Part shown: one piece after another, positions 53,867-62,900 of the stretch
Numbering within the stretch: position 1 is the stretch's first letter
How the letters are laid out: each line of letters starts with the position of its first letter
Notes under the pieces: model-generated
Told to the model about the DNA's origin: nothing
What the model saw: only the letters and a program-made list of their open reading frames with translations
Database searches by the model: none
Program-made: the position numbers and the translations under genes
Source of the DNA: an uncultured Pedobacter sp.
Lineage (GTDB): Bacteria > Bacteroidota > Bacteroidia > Sphingobacteriales > Sphingobacteriaceae
DNA length: 64,000 bases
Reading direction: 5' to 3'
NCBI RefSeq assembly: GCF_913776295.1
Contig: NZ_CAJYOJ010000082.1
Span: 49,012-113,011 of the forward strand

Positions 53867-54355
53867 ATGCCATCAGCAAGAAAGCCATCATATCTCGATT
53901 TTGACCTGGAAACATACCCATGGAAGCAGGATATCGATTATAAAGAGCATCCCGAAAAATACCGTGTTGGCAAGGGTGAACAAGGCGTCCTGATCTGTGA
54001 GCCTTATAAATCCAAGATCGGCCAATTCTGGAGGTTTAAAACACCAGAGGTTGCTAAAGCAAGTAGTGAAAAGATATTGGAGATGTTTCATGAATACATC
54101 CTGGCAAATGATTTTGTGGGTGCCGATATGGCCAGGAAATACTTGCAAATGGGCTACACCCGCGCCAGGCGATATGCCAATTATAAAGGAGGAAAGAAAT
54201 ACGACAAAAATCAGGATTACAAGCCACTGGAACGTGGTACCGGATCAGCGGAGAAAGCCGAATCTGCTGCGATATTCTACGCTGCTTATAAAATGGCAGA
54301 GGCACACCCGATCTACAAATCACTAAAGTCAGACTGGAAAAAACGCCTGGGATAG
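53867..54355 (+). CDS. DUF4385 family protein
   Basis: Protein of 162 residues matching the conserved family known as DUF4385: FDLETYPWKQDIDYKEHPEKYRVG split over the start, GVLICEPYKSKI, FWRFKTPEVA, ADMARKYLQMGYTRARRYAN, and a C-terminal IYKSLKSDWKK. Length is typical. No enzymatic motif is visible and no function is known to me. Cytoplasmic. Its 3' end faces that of the Fpg/Nei-like gene at a distance of 62 bp. Confidence 0.85.
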   Translation: MPSARKPSYLDFDLETYPWKQDIDYKEHPEKYRVGKGEQGVLICEPYKSKIGQFWRFKTPEVAKASSEKILEMFHEYILANDFVGADMARKYLQMGYTRARRYANYKGGKKYDKNQDYKPLERGTGSAEKAESAAIFYAAYKMAEAHPIYKSLKSDWKKRLG

Positions 54356-54417
54356 CAAAATGCAATTGCACCTTTAACTGGAAGCGAAATCTGCACGATA
54401 ATATTATGGATTGTTTT

Positions 54418-55191
54418 TCAAGAATATAATTGCTGTTCGTCAGTATAATAACTGGTTCTTCCGCCTATTTTATCTGACTTCACTACCGCTCCGGACGGGG
54501 ATTTTTCCAGCTTTGCACTATGCACTTTCATGAAGTCGCGCAATTCGCCACTAAGCTCATTTCCGTTCTCTTTTGCGATAGCTTTAATGGCTTCTTTTAG
54601 AACAGACCCCAAACTCCTGAACAGTTTTTTAACTATTTTTTCCGGTATGGCCGAGCTGATTGAAAATGGCGATACCCTGGCATCCCATAGGATCTCGTCA
54701 GCGTATGAATTACCTATGCCCCGCATCTTTTTTTGATCCATCAGCACCTCCTTAACCATTTTTTTGCTCTTGGAAATCACCCCGATAAAATATTCCTCGT
54801 CCATTTCCAGCGCATCTGGTGCCATAGCAGCATCGGGGTTTAAGGTAGGTGTTGCTGCACGCAAGATATCTACTACGGTAAAACCTTCGCCACCGGAAAA
54901 ATGAAAAGCAAGGATGGTGTATTTTGGTAACGCCGAATCTTTCTCAATCGCAGCTAGTTCTCCCCGAAGCATCAGATGAACTTGTAAAACTTCCTTACCA
55001 AAATGAAAGTGTAAGGTTTTTCCAGAGCGCAAAACCTTCAAAAGCTTCTTTCCTTCAAGGTTTTCCTTTAGTGATGAGGCAGTTACGTTCAGCTTTTTCG
55101 CCACCATTATTTCCAATTGTTTCAGGGATCTTCCCTTGAACTTACGCGAGATGATCTGTGCAAAAACTTCTAAGTCTGGTAATTCAGCCAT
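54418..55191 (-). CDS. Fpg/Nei-family DNA glycosylase-like protein, catalytic Pro1 replaced
   Basis: A 257-residue protein of the Fpg/Nei DNA-repair family. It starts MAELPDLE, where active enzymes have MPELPE: after Met removal the first residue is Ala instead of the Pro nucleophile, while Glu3 is kept. Lys58 in RSGKTL and the H2TH segment with Asn161 (MRGIGNSYADEILWDARVSP) are conserved. The C-terminal zinc finger has no Cys at all, but keeps an Arg in GGRTSYYT, like the zincless fingers of some relatives. It may bind damaged DNA without the usual beta-elimination, or use another residue. Family firm, activity open. Confidence 0.87.
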   Translation of the reverse strand: MAELPDLEVFAQIISRKFKGRSLKQLEIMVAKKLNVTASSLKENLEGKKLLKVLRSGKTLHFHFGKEVLQVHLMLRGELAAIEKDSALPKYTILAFHFSGGEGFTVVDILRAATPTLNPDAAMAPDALEMDEEYFIGVISKSKKMVKEVLMDQKKMRGIGNSYADEILWDARVSPFSISSAIPEKIVKKLFRSLGSVLKEAIKAIAKENGNELSGELRDFMKVHSAKLEKSPSGAVVKSDKIGGRTSYYTDEQQLYS

Positions 55192-55311
55192 AACGTATTA
55201 AAAATTAAATACTCCTGTATTTTTTGATATTCCTTACCGAACTTATTGATTGATTGCAATAATGAAACATTGTTCAGGTACAAAAAGTTTAGGACTGATG
55301 CTCAACAAATA

Positions 55312-56073
55312 CTAATAGGTATCTCTGACAATCTGCCGCAACATGTTCAGGTTGGCATGTGCCTCCCCCATTGTATTATTAAAATACACAAATACCTTTT
55401 TGCCTTCTGACAGCCAGTCCGTAACATAACTTGCATACTCATAAAGTACATCATCAGCATAACTTCCTCTGTAGTTTCCTCCCGGACCATGAAACCTGAT
55501 GTAGATAAAATCAGGATGGCTTTCCTTTACCGGAGAACTGGCAGGCGATTTATCGTGTATCACCATGCCAAGCCCAAATTCTTCCAAAAGCTCATACACC
55601 TCATCTATATATAAAGAAGCGTGCCGAAATTCCAAAGCAATTTTCCAGTCGAAAAAAGGATCATTCGCTCTAAGTACCGACATGAGATAGCGCAGCTGCG
55701 CAAAATGAGAAATCCTTACGCTTGGCGGGAACTGTACCAAAAGACAAGCCTTTTTCTCCCCGACATGCGAAATGACCGAAAAAAATTTAGATACCATCTC
55801 CGGATCAAAGGCCAGATCCTTATTATGGGTAATCTCCTTAAAAAGCTTAAAGGTGAAACGAAATTTATCGGGCACATCCGCCGACCACTTTTTCATCGTA
55901 GAAGCCTGCGGTATTTTATAAAAAGAAGAATTGATCTCGATAGAATCCATCAGCGAGGCATAATAGCACAGCCTGCTCTTCTGTTGAAATTCTTCCGGGT
56001 AGTGCAATTTATTGGGAACGGGTAACAATAGCCCGCTGGTACCCGAATAATAGTTTTCAAAGGCAATGTCCAT
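55312..56073 (-). CDS. DUF72 family protein
   Basis: Cytoplasmic protein of 253 residues with a TIM-barrel-like DUF72 pattern: YYSGTSGLLLPV, RLCYYASLMDSIEINSSFYKIP, FRFTFKLFKEITH, LLVQFPPSVR, ALEFRHASLY, YIRFHGPGGNYRGSY and VFVYFNNTMGEAHANL. No proven biochemical role is known to me. ATG 56073 (MDIAFENYYSG) is the right start: the frame runs on to 56235, but that stretch crosses tRNA-His and its terminator. Confidence 0.9.
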   Translation of the reverse strand: MDIAFENYYSGTSGLLLPVPNKLHYPEEFQQKSRLCYYASLMDSIEINSSFYKIPQASTMKKWSADVPDKFRFTFKLFKEITHNKDLAFDPEMVSKFFSVISHVGEKKACLLVQFPPSVRISHFAQLRYLMSVLRANDPFFDWKIALEFRHASLYIDEVYELLEEFGLGMVIHDKSPASSPVKESHPDFIYIRFHGPGGNYRGSYADDVLYEYASYVTDWLSEGKKVFVYFNNTMGEAHANLNMLRQIVRDTY

Positions 56074-56153
56074 ATCAGTTAAACCACCGGAACAGAATAA
56101 TTGTTGAAGGGCCTGATCGGAAGAGAAGGATTGCCTCAAAAATCCCCTAAAAA

Positions 56154-56182
56154 CAAAAAAAGCAGCTCTTTTCAGAACTGCT
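56154..56182 (-). terminator. Intrinsic terminator of tRNA-His
   Basis: On the minus strand the arms AGCAGTTCT and AGAGCTGCT pair over nine positions with one G-T wobble, loop GAAA, followed by seven T (56154-56160). It starts 12 bp after the 3' end of the tRNA. Confidence 0.85.
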
Positions 56183-56193
56183 TTAAAACTCGG

Positions 56194-56267
56194 GGTGGAT
56201 GATGGGGCTCGAACCCACGACCCTCGGCACCACAAACCAATACTCTAACCAACTGAGCTACATCCAC
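56194..56267 (-). tRNA. tRNA-His (anticodon GTG)
   Basis: Full cloverleaf on the minus strand. The acceptor stem GTGGATG/CATCCAC is perfect. D arm GCTC-AGTTGGTTA-GAGT; anticodon loop TTGTGGT gives anticodon GTG; T arm GTGGG-TTCGAGC-CCCAT. The base before the acceptor stem (56268) is G and the discriminator is C, the G-1:C73 pair that identifies bacterial histidine tRNA. CCA is not encoded. It is flanked by a matching promoter and an intrinsic terminator, so it is a single transcription unit. Confidence 0.97.
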
Positions 56268-56283
56268 CGTGATTTTGATGTCA

Positions 56284-56314
56284 CAAAAGTACGACTTTTA
56301 ACATTCCCTGCAAA
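56284..56314 (-). promoter_or_regulatory. Promoter of tRNA-His (TTTG-N19-TACTTTTG)
   Basis: On the minus strand TTTG (56311-56314) and TACTTTTG (56284-56291) are 19 bp apart, a complete match to the Bacteroidota -33/-7 consensus. The -7 box ends 16 bp before the first base of the tRNA. Confidence 0.8.
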
Positions 56315-56442
56315 TATTTTTTTCAATGTTTTTACCACAAATTTTTAATTCCTTAACATTCAATTGTTTGAATTTCAAAAAAAATTTCTGCAACCGATTA
56401 GATAGACGATTTTAAACCTAAAAACATAACTTTACCACGTTT

Positions 56443-56916
56443 ATGATCGAAATTTATACAGACGGAGCTGCTAGCGGAAACCCCGGTCCGGGTGGTTGGG
56501 GCACCATTTTAAGGGCAGGGCAACACTATAAGGAATTAAGCGGCGGTTTCAGGATGACCACCAATAACCGCATGGAATTATTGGCTGTAATAAAAGGATT
56601 GGAGGCACTGAAAAGCTTAAACCAGGAAGTAACGGTTTATTCCGATTCGAAATATGTGGTAGATGCCGTAGAGAAGAAATGGGTTTTCGGCTGGGTAAGC
56701 AAAGGTTTTAAAGACAAAAAAAACAAAGACCTCTGGTTAAGATTTCTTGAGCTGTACAAACTTCATAAAGTCAAATTCGTTTGGATTAAAGGCCACAACG
56801 CTCATCCGGAGAATGAACGTTGCGACCGTTTGGCGGTATTTGCTTCTCAAGACAAGCAAAACTTAGCCATCGATACTGTTTTTGAGGCAGAAAGAAATAA
56901 GGCAACCTTGCTTTAA
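56443..56916 (+). CDS. rnhA: Ribonuclease HI
   Basis: Removes RNA from RNA-DNA hybrids, for example Okazaki primers and R-loops. Length 157 residues, as usual. The four acidic catalytic residues are in place: Asp7 (IYTDGAASGNPGPGGWG), Glu45 (NRMELLAVI), Asp68 (VYSDSKYVVDA) and Asp128 (NERCDRLA), with the flexible-loop His in KGHNAHPEN. Cytoplasmic. Its stop codon overlaps that of fbp, which runs toward it, by sharing TTAA at 56913-56916, so no terminator separates the two. Confidence 0.96.
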   Translation: MIEIYTDGAASGNPGPGGWGTILRAGQHYKELSGGFRMTTNNRMELLAVIKGLEALKSLNQEVTVYSDSKYVVDAVEKKWVFGWVSKGFKDKKNKDLWLRFLELYKLHKVKFVWIKGHNAHPENERCDRLAVFASQDKQNLAIDTVFEAERNKATLL

Positions 56917-57992
56917 TCCAACCCGCCAATTACATGCAGATTTTCCGGTTTAGCATCTACATTATTTTCGATAGCTATTGATTTTTCCGTATACAAGCTC
57001 ATCATTTCTTCCGCTTTTTCTACCATATTTTTGGAGCCGATAAAAATGGGAACCCGTTGATGTAGTTCGGTCGGATTGATATCCAGGATCCGTTCAAAAC
57101 CCGTACTGGCCTTGCCCCCGGCCTGCTCAATAATAAAGGACATCGGATTACATTCGTACAACAGCCGTAATTTACCATTCGGCGAACGTGAAGTAGTGGG
57201 ATAAATATAAATGCCGCCTTTAATCAAATTCCGGTGGATATCGCCAACCATAGAGCCAATATAACGCGAAGTGTAAGGACGTTTCGTGGCTTCATCTTCA
57301 ACCTGGCAATATTTAATATATTTCTTTACGCCATCCGGAAAATGTACATAATTCCCTTCATTGATAGAGTACAGGTAGCCCGTTTCTGGCATTTTCATTT
57401 CAGGGTGCGACAGGCAAAATTCACCTATTGATGGATCAAGCGTAAAACCGTTAACACCTTTGCCGGTGGTGTAAACGAGCATAGTAGAAGAACCATAAAT
57501 AACATAACCGGCAGCTACCTGTTCAGTACCTTTTTGAAGTACATCATCTAAACTGGCCCTGCCCTCAAACGATTTCCGCCTGTAAATCGAAAAGATGGTA
57601 CCCACCGCAACATTTACATCCGTATTGGATGAACCGTCAAGGGGGTCGATACAGACAATATATTTTGCATTTTGCGACACCGGCGATTCGATATGGATCA
57701 CATCATCTTCTTCTTCTGTAGCAACCAGACAACATTCCCCACCGCTGGCCAGGGCTGCAATAAACTGCTCGTTTGCATAAACATCCAGTTTCTTTTGTTC
57801 TTCGCCCTGTACATTCGTGCTTCCGACGTCTCCTAAAATGTCCACCAGACCCGCCTTGTTGACTTCCCGGTTTACGATTTTAGCTGCAATGCCAATATCG
57901 CGCAGCAGCCTGGATAATTCACCCTTTGCATAGGGAAAATCTGCCTGTTTTTCAATAATAAATTGTCCTAATGTCTTGACGCCACAAACCAT
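56913..57992 (-). CDS. fbp: Class I fructose-1,6-bisphosphatase
   Basis: Gluconeogenic enzyme that turns fructose-1,6-bisphosphate into fructose-6-phosphate. Length 359 residues. Metal and phosphate ligands are present: ATEEED at 91-96, the DPLDGSSN signature at 116-123, TSRYIGSMVGDIHRNL (sugar-phosphate site), GGIYIYP and the late acidic NPMSFIIEQAGG. Cytoplasmic, magnesium-dependent. Convergent with rnhA, sharing stop-codon bases. Class I type, in contrast to the class III enzymes of many Bacteroides. Confidence 0.96.
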   Translation of the reverse strand: MVCGVKTLGQFIIEKQADFPYAKGELSRLLRDIGIAAKIVNREVNKAGLVDILGDVGSTNVQGEEQKKLDVYANEQFIAALASGGECCLVATEEEDDVIHIESPVSQNAKYIVCIDPLDGSSNTDVNVAVGTIFSIYRRKSFEGRASLDDVLQKGTEQVAAGYVIYGSSTMLVYTTGKGVNGFTLDPSIGEFCLSHPEMKMPETGYLYSINEGNYVHFPDGVKKYIKYCQVEDEATKRPYTSRYIGSMVGDIHRNLIKGGIYIYPTTSRSPNGKLRLLYECNPMSFIIEQAGGKASTGFERILDINPTELHQRVPIFIGSKNMVEKAEEMMSLYTEKSIAIENNVDAKPENLHVIGGLD

Positions 57993-58011
57993 ACTTAGTG
58001 TATATTTTACA

Positions 58012-58503
58012 TTATCTACCTGATAATTCTATGACCGCTAAGGTATGAATATTTTCGTCAGTAATGCAAAACCTAATCAAGGTTCGTACTTTGTGCCAAC
58101 CTTGTTTTCCCGCTGCACCGGGGTTTATATGCAAACATTTTAGTTTTTCATCAAACATCACTTTCAAAATATGCGAATGCCCGGTAATAAATAATTTCGG
58201 AGGCTTAGTGTAAATTTCTGGTTTTACCAAAGCTGAATATTTTCCGGGATACCCCCCTATGTGCGTCATCCATACCGGTACATTTTCGCAGTTAAAGCGG
58301 TTGTGTTCGGGAAATTCGCTTCTGATTACAGCATCGTCTATGTTTCCGAACACCCCACGCAAAGGTTTAAAGGCCGCCAGTGGTGCAGCTACATCCGGAC
58401 CAAAATCGCCGGCATGCCAGATTTCATCACAGTCATCAAAATGTTTGAAAACGGCGTCATCTAAAAAACCATGGGTATCTGAAATCAATCCTATTTTTTT
58501 CAT
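58012..58503 (-). CDS. YfcE-type metallophosphoesterase
   Basis: Small calcineurin-fold phosphodiesterase of 163 residues. The metal-binding motifs are complete: ISDTHG, WHAGDFG, GNIDD, a His in THIGGYPG, ITGHSH and the C-terminal NPGAAG. It is related to the MJ0936/YfcE family that cleaves model phosphodiesters and has no fixed natural substrate. Cytoplasmic. It precedes fbp by 19 bp on the same strand, so the two may be cotranscribed. Confidence 0.93.
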   Translation of the reverse strand: MKKIGLISDTHGFLDDAVFKHFDDCDEIWHAGDFGPDVAAPLAAFKPLRGVFGNIDDAVIRSEFPEHNRFNCENVPVWMTHIGGYPGKYSALVKPEIYTKPPKLFITGHSHILKVMFDEKLKCLHINPGAAGKQGWHKVRTLIRFCITDENIHTLAVIELSGR

Positions 58504-58673
58504 CAGGTCAACTTAATGGTATGTTTATTTTACAGGATAATCTCCAAAGTAAAAGCAATAAAAATTTAATAAATGAGGTACATAGGTGCAAAAAAAAAGT
58601 CGCAAAAAGCTTTTAATCGCAGAACAAAATACACCATTTTGAACGTACAATCTTGATATCTGTTCAATATCAA

Positions 58674-59375
58674 TCAATAAGCCAAAAAGAAATCTTTAAG
58701 CAGTATTTTATATTCAGCTGTATGCACTTTCAAATCTTCATATAGATAAAAATCACTTTCCTGTATTGCTGTTTTATTTTTACCTAAACTTATTATCTGC
58801 CTGAAAGCAGCTTTAGACCGATCAGAATGAATATGTATTTTTTCCAACAGCTCCATTCCGTAATACCCGGCCTCCACAACCACCTCATCGGCCTGCTTTA
58901 TCGGAAGGATCAGCCAAGCCTGGCCATCAGCAGTCAATAACTCACTGATCTTTTTTACCAGCATGTTGAAAAAACCATCTTCGGCATGCCTGGCGATGCC
59001 TTTCCTGATCTCTTCATTTTTAAGGTCATTTACAAAAAACGGCGGATTAGATACAATTAGCTCAAATCTATCAGGCGAATTATAATTTTCAATTGCTATA
59101 TTGCCAATAGTTAAACGATGATGGAATGGCGATTGTTGAAAATTCCTTTCCGCAGTTTTCGCAGCTTGTTCATCGATTTCTACTGCATGTATCTTTGCAT
59201 CAGGAAAACGTTGTGCCAGCATCAGGGCAATTACACCTGTACCGGTCCCAATATCCAGGATCTTTTTAGGATCCCGCTGGTTAGCCATAGCTGCAATTAA
59301 AACGCCATCCGTATTGATCTTCATGGCGCAACCCGTCTGGTCTACCTCAAACTGCTTAAACTTAAAAACACTCAT
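58674..59375 (-). CDS. tRNA1(Val) adenine-37 N6-methyltransferase-like
   Basis: SAM-dependent methyltransferase of 233 residues, similar to TrmN6 (YfiC). It opens FKFKQFEVDQTGCAMKINTDGVL, the family's start block; SAM motif I is ILDIGTGTGVIALMLAQR; the catalytic NPPF motif, found in enzymes acting on exocyclic amines, is in IVSNPPFF; the end LKDFFLAY fits the family. ATG 59375 is one base after the VOC stop; the longer frame into the VOC gene is rejected. Assignment to A37 of tRNA-Val is by family similarity. Confidence 0.88.
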   Translation of the reverse strand: MSVFKFKQFEVDQTGCAMKINTDGVLIAAMANQRDPKKILDIGTGTGVIALMLAQRFPDAKIHAVEIDEQAAKTAERNFQQSPFHHRLTIGNIAIENYNSPDRFELIVSNPPFFVNDLKNEEIRKGIARHAEDGFFNMLVKKISELLTADGQAWLILPIKQADEVVVEAGYYGMELLEKIHIHSDRSKAAFRQIISLGKNKTAIQESDFYLYEDLKVHTAEYKILLKDFFLAY

Positions 59376-59376
59376 C

Positions 59377-59757
59377 CTAAGCCTCGTACAATTCCAATGG
59401 TAAACCGTCAGGATCGGCAAAAAAAGTAAAACGCTTATCTGTAAATTCATCAATCCGGATCGGTTCCGTAATAATTCCTTGCTTATTTAACCGGTCAATC
59501 TCCTGTTCCATATCGGCTACTTCGAAAGCCAGATGGCGCAACCCCTGCGCTTCCGGCCGCGAAGGCCTTGCAGGTGGGTTCTCGAAAGAGAAAAGTTCGA
59601 TCTGGTAAACACCATTCACCGCCAGATCCAGCTTGTACGATTTCCGTTCTGCCCGGTAAACCTCAGCAAGTACAGTAAAGCCCAGTTTATTTACATAAAA
59701 ATCTTTCGATTTTTCGTAATCAGAACAGATAATGGCAATGTGGTGGATTCTTAGCAT
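59377..59757 (-). CDS. VOC-superfamily protein, glyoxalase-I-like
   Basis: A 126-residue vicinal-oxygen-chelate protein with the two-module fold: IHHIAIICSDYEKSKDFYVNKLG at the start, LRHLAFEVADMEQEIDRL in the second module and FFADPDGLPLELYE at the end. The metal-ligand positions (His near residues 5-6, His in LRHLAF, Glu in LELYE) are present. It resembles the YaeR/SMU-type glyoxalase-related proteins of unknown substrate. Cotranscribed with the methyltransferase gene, with one base between them. Confidence 0.87.
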   Translation of the reverse strand: MLRIHHIAIICSDYEKSKDFYVNKLGFTVLAEVYRAERKSYKLDLAVNGVYQIELFSFENPPARPSRPEAQGLRHLAFEVADMEQEIDRLNKQGIITEPIRIDEFTDKRFTFFADPDGLPLELYEA

Positions 59758-59913
59758 ATATAATAACTGAATTGAAAAATGAGTGCATAAATGAATAATC
59801 TGTAAAGTTCTGCATTCTCTAATTCAAAATTGAATCATTTGGACATTATTTTAAAATCGTTCAAAATTCTACATTCAATCCTTCATTCCTTCCCTCATTA
59901 AATTTAAAAACGC

Positions 59914-59921
59914 TAAATTTG
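59914..59921 (+). promoter_or_regulatory. Candidate -7 box of purL (TAAATTTG)
   Basis: Fits TAnnTTTG and lies 18 bp before the purL ATG. There is no TTTG at the -33 position, so the call rests on the -7 box alone; the leader would be only about 10 nt. Confidence 0.5.
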
Positions 59922-59939
59922 CGACTTCAAAAAAAAAGC

Positions 59940-62900
59940 ATGATTCATTTCTTCTCTAGTCATCCTGAGCCTGTCGAAGGGCAATCCCAGACAATCTTTG
60001 TTTTACAAACAGACAAAGCGCTTTCTACCACTGATATTACTAAACTCGAATGGTTATTTGGCGGCGCCAAAATATCGCAGGAAACAGCTCTGCAAGGCTA
60101 TTTTGTAGGTCCAAGGGCAGCGATGATCACGCCATGGAGTACCAATGCGGTAGAAATTACCCAGAATATGGACATACAGGGCATGATCAGGATTGAAGAA
60201 TTTAAAAAGGTTGACGAAGCCTTTTCCGATTACGATCCAATGCTTTCTCAAAAATACGATAAAATTGACCAGGATATCTATACCATCAACATCAAACCTG
60301 AGCCAATTTTGGAGATTACCGATATAGCGGCTTACAATAAACAGGAAGGACTTTCTTTAAGTGATGAGGAAGTTGATTATCTAAATATATTAGCGCAAAA
60401 ATTAGAGCGACCATTAACTGATTCGGAAGTGTTTGGCTTTTCGCAGGTCAACTCAGAACACTGCCGCCATAAAATCTTTAACGGCAAGTTTGTAATTGAT
60501 GGTGTAGAACAACCTACCTCTTTATTTAAACTGATCCGTAAAACTTCTGAAGAAAATCCGAACGATATTGTTTCGGCCTATAAAGATAACGTTGCTTTTA
60601 TTAAAGGACCTAAAGTACAGCAGTTTGCACCTAAACGTGCCGATCAGCCTGATTTTTATGCCTTAAGCGATTTCGATTCCGTAATCTCCCTAAAAGCAGA
60701 AACACACAATTTCCCGACTACGGTTGAGCCCTTTAACGGTGCTGCAACAGGTTCGGGCGGCGAAATCAGAGACCGTTTGGCTGGTGGCCAGGGCTCTTTA
60801 CCTTTGGCCGGAACAGCGGTTTATATGACGGCACTTTCCCGTTTAGAAGAAAACCGCCCATGGGAACAAGGTGTAGAGGAAAGACAATGGCTGTATCAAA
60901 CGCCAATGGATATCCTGATCAAAGCCTCAAACGGGGCTACCGATTTTGGAAATAAATTTGGTCAGCCGCTCATTACCGGATCGGTGTTAACTTTCGAACA
61001 CGAAGAAGACAACCGTACCCTTGGTTTTGACAAAGTGATTATGCTTGCGGGCGGTATTGGCTACGGCAAAGCCAGCCAGGCACAAAAACTTAAACCACAG
61101 GAAGGCGATAATATTGTAATCTTAGGTGGCGAAAACTATAGAATTGGAATGGGCGGCGCAGCGGTTTCATCTGCAGATACCGGTCAGCACGGCAGCGGCA
61201 TCGAATTAAATGCCATCCAGCGGTCGAACCCCGAAATGCAAAAACGTGCGGCAAATGCCGTTCGTGGTTTGGTAGAAAGCGATCATAATCCAATTATTTC
61301 CATTCACGATCATGGTGCAGGTGGCCACTTAAACTGTTTATCAGAACTCGTAGAAGAAACCGGTGGTTTAATTAACCTGGATAAGCTTCCCGTGGGCGAC
61401 CCTACCCTTTCAGCCAAAGAAATTATCGGTAACGAATCGCAGGAAAGAATGGGATTGGTAATTGGCAACGACCATATCGAAACCCTTCAAAAAATTGCCG
61501 ATCGCGAGCGTTCACCGATGTATACCGTTGGTAAAGTTACCGGCGATCACCGTTTCACCTTTAAATCGGCCACTACCGGTTTAAAACCTATGGATTTGGA
61601 ACTGGCGGCCATGTTTGGCAGCTCGCCAAAAATCGTGATGGAAGATCATACGGTAGACCGTAAATACAGCGAGCTGAATTATGATGCCAGCCAGTTAAAT
61701 GCTTATTTGGAGCAATTGCTTCAATTAGAAGCTGTAGCTGCTAAAGATTGGTTAACCAATAAAGTAGACCGTTGTGTGGGTGGCCGTGTAGCCAAGCAAC
61801 AGTGCGCGGGTCCGTTGCAATTGCCGTTAAACAACTGCGGGGTAATGGCATTAGATTTTCAGGGTAAAGAAGGTATTGCCACTTCAGTTGGTCATTCACC
61901 GGTTTCAGCACTGATCGATCCGGCTGCAGGTAGCCGCAACGCCATTGCCGAATCACTTTCAAATATTGTCTGGGCACCTTTAAAAGATGGTTTAAAAAGC
62001 GTTTCACTTTCTGCCAACTGGATGTGGGCCTGCAAAAATGAAGGCGAAGATGCCAGGTTATATTCAGCCGTAAAAGCCTGTTCTGATTTTGCAATCGATT
62101 TGGGCATCAACATTCCAACCGGAAAAGATTCCTTATCGATGAAACAGAAATACGCCAATGGCGATGTAATTGCGCCCGGAACCGTTATCATTTCTGCCGG
62201 CGCCAATTGTGACGATATCACTAAGGTAGTGGAGCCGGTACTTCAAAAAGATGGTGGTGCCATTTATTATATCAATCTATCAAATGATAGCTATAAATTA
62301 GGTGGTTCATCTTTCGCACAGATTTTAAATAAGGTAGGTACCGAAACACCAGATGTTAAAAATGCAGATCAATTTAAAAACGCATTTAATACTTTACAAC
62401 AATTAATTAAAGCAGGCCAGATCCAGGCCGGACACGATATTGGCAGCGGTGGTTTGATTACAACCCTGCTGGAAATGTGTTTTGCCGACCGCGATTTAGG
62501 TGCTCAACTCGATTTATCAGCCTTGGCAGAGCAGGATAGCTTGAAATTGCTTTTTGCCGAGAATATTGCAGTCGTTTTCCAGGCTGATGCTGCCGCTGAA
62601 GCTACATTGACCGAAAATGGTGTTACTTTCCATAAAATCGGCACAGTAATTCCGTCGGCTACCCTGGAAGTTAAAAACGCTGCTGACAGCTTTACTTTTG
62701 ATATTGATCACCTACGTGATGTCTGGTTTAAAACTTCTTATTTATTAGACAGCAGACAAACCGGTAACGGATTAGCCAAAGAACGTTATGAAAACTATAA
62801 AAACCATGTTTTAAATTACAGTTTCCCGCTAACTTTTAATGGTAAAAAACCGGTAATCGACAACGCCAAACCCAGACCAAAAGCAGCCATTATCCGCGAA

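Noticed and set aside
55265..55290. GTACAAAA string near 55272 as another HTCS site
   Set aside because: Only a single half-site, without the GGAAAT spacer or a second unit, and not next to a PUL gene.
55312..56235. DUF72 frame extended to 56235
   Set aside because: The extra 54 codons cross tRNA-His and its terminator; the conserved protein begins at the ATG at 56073.
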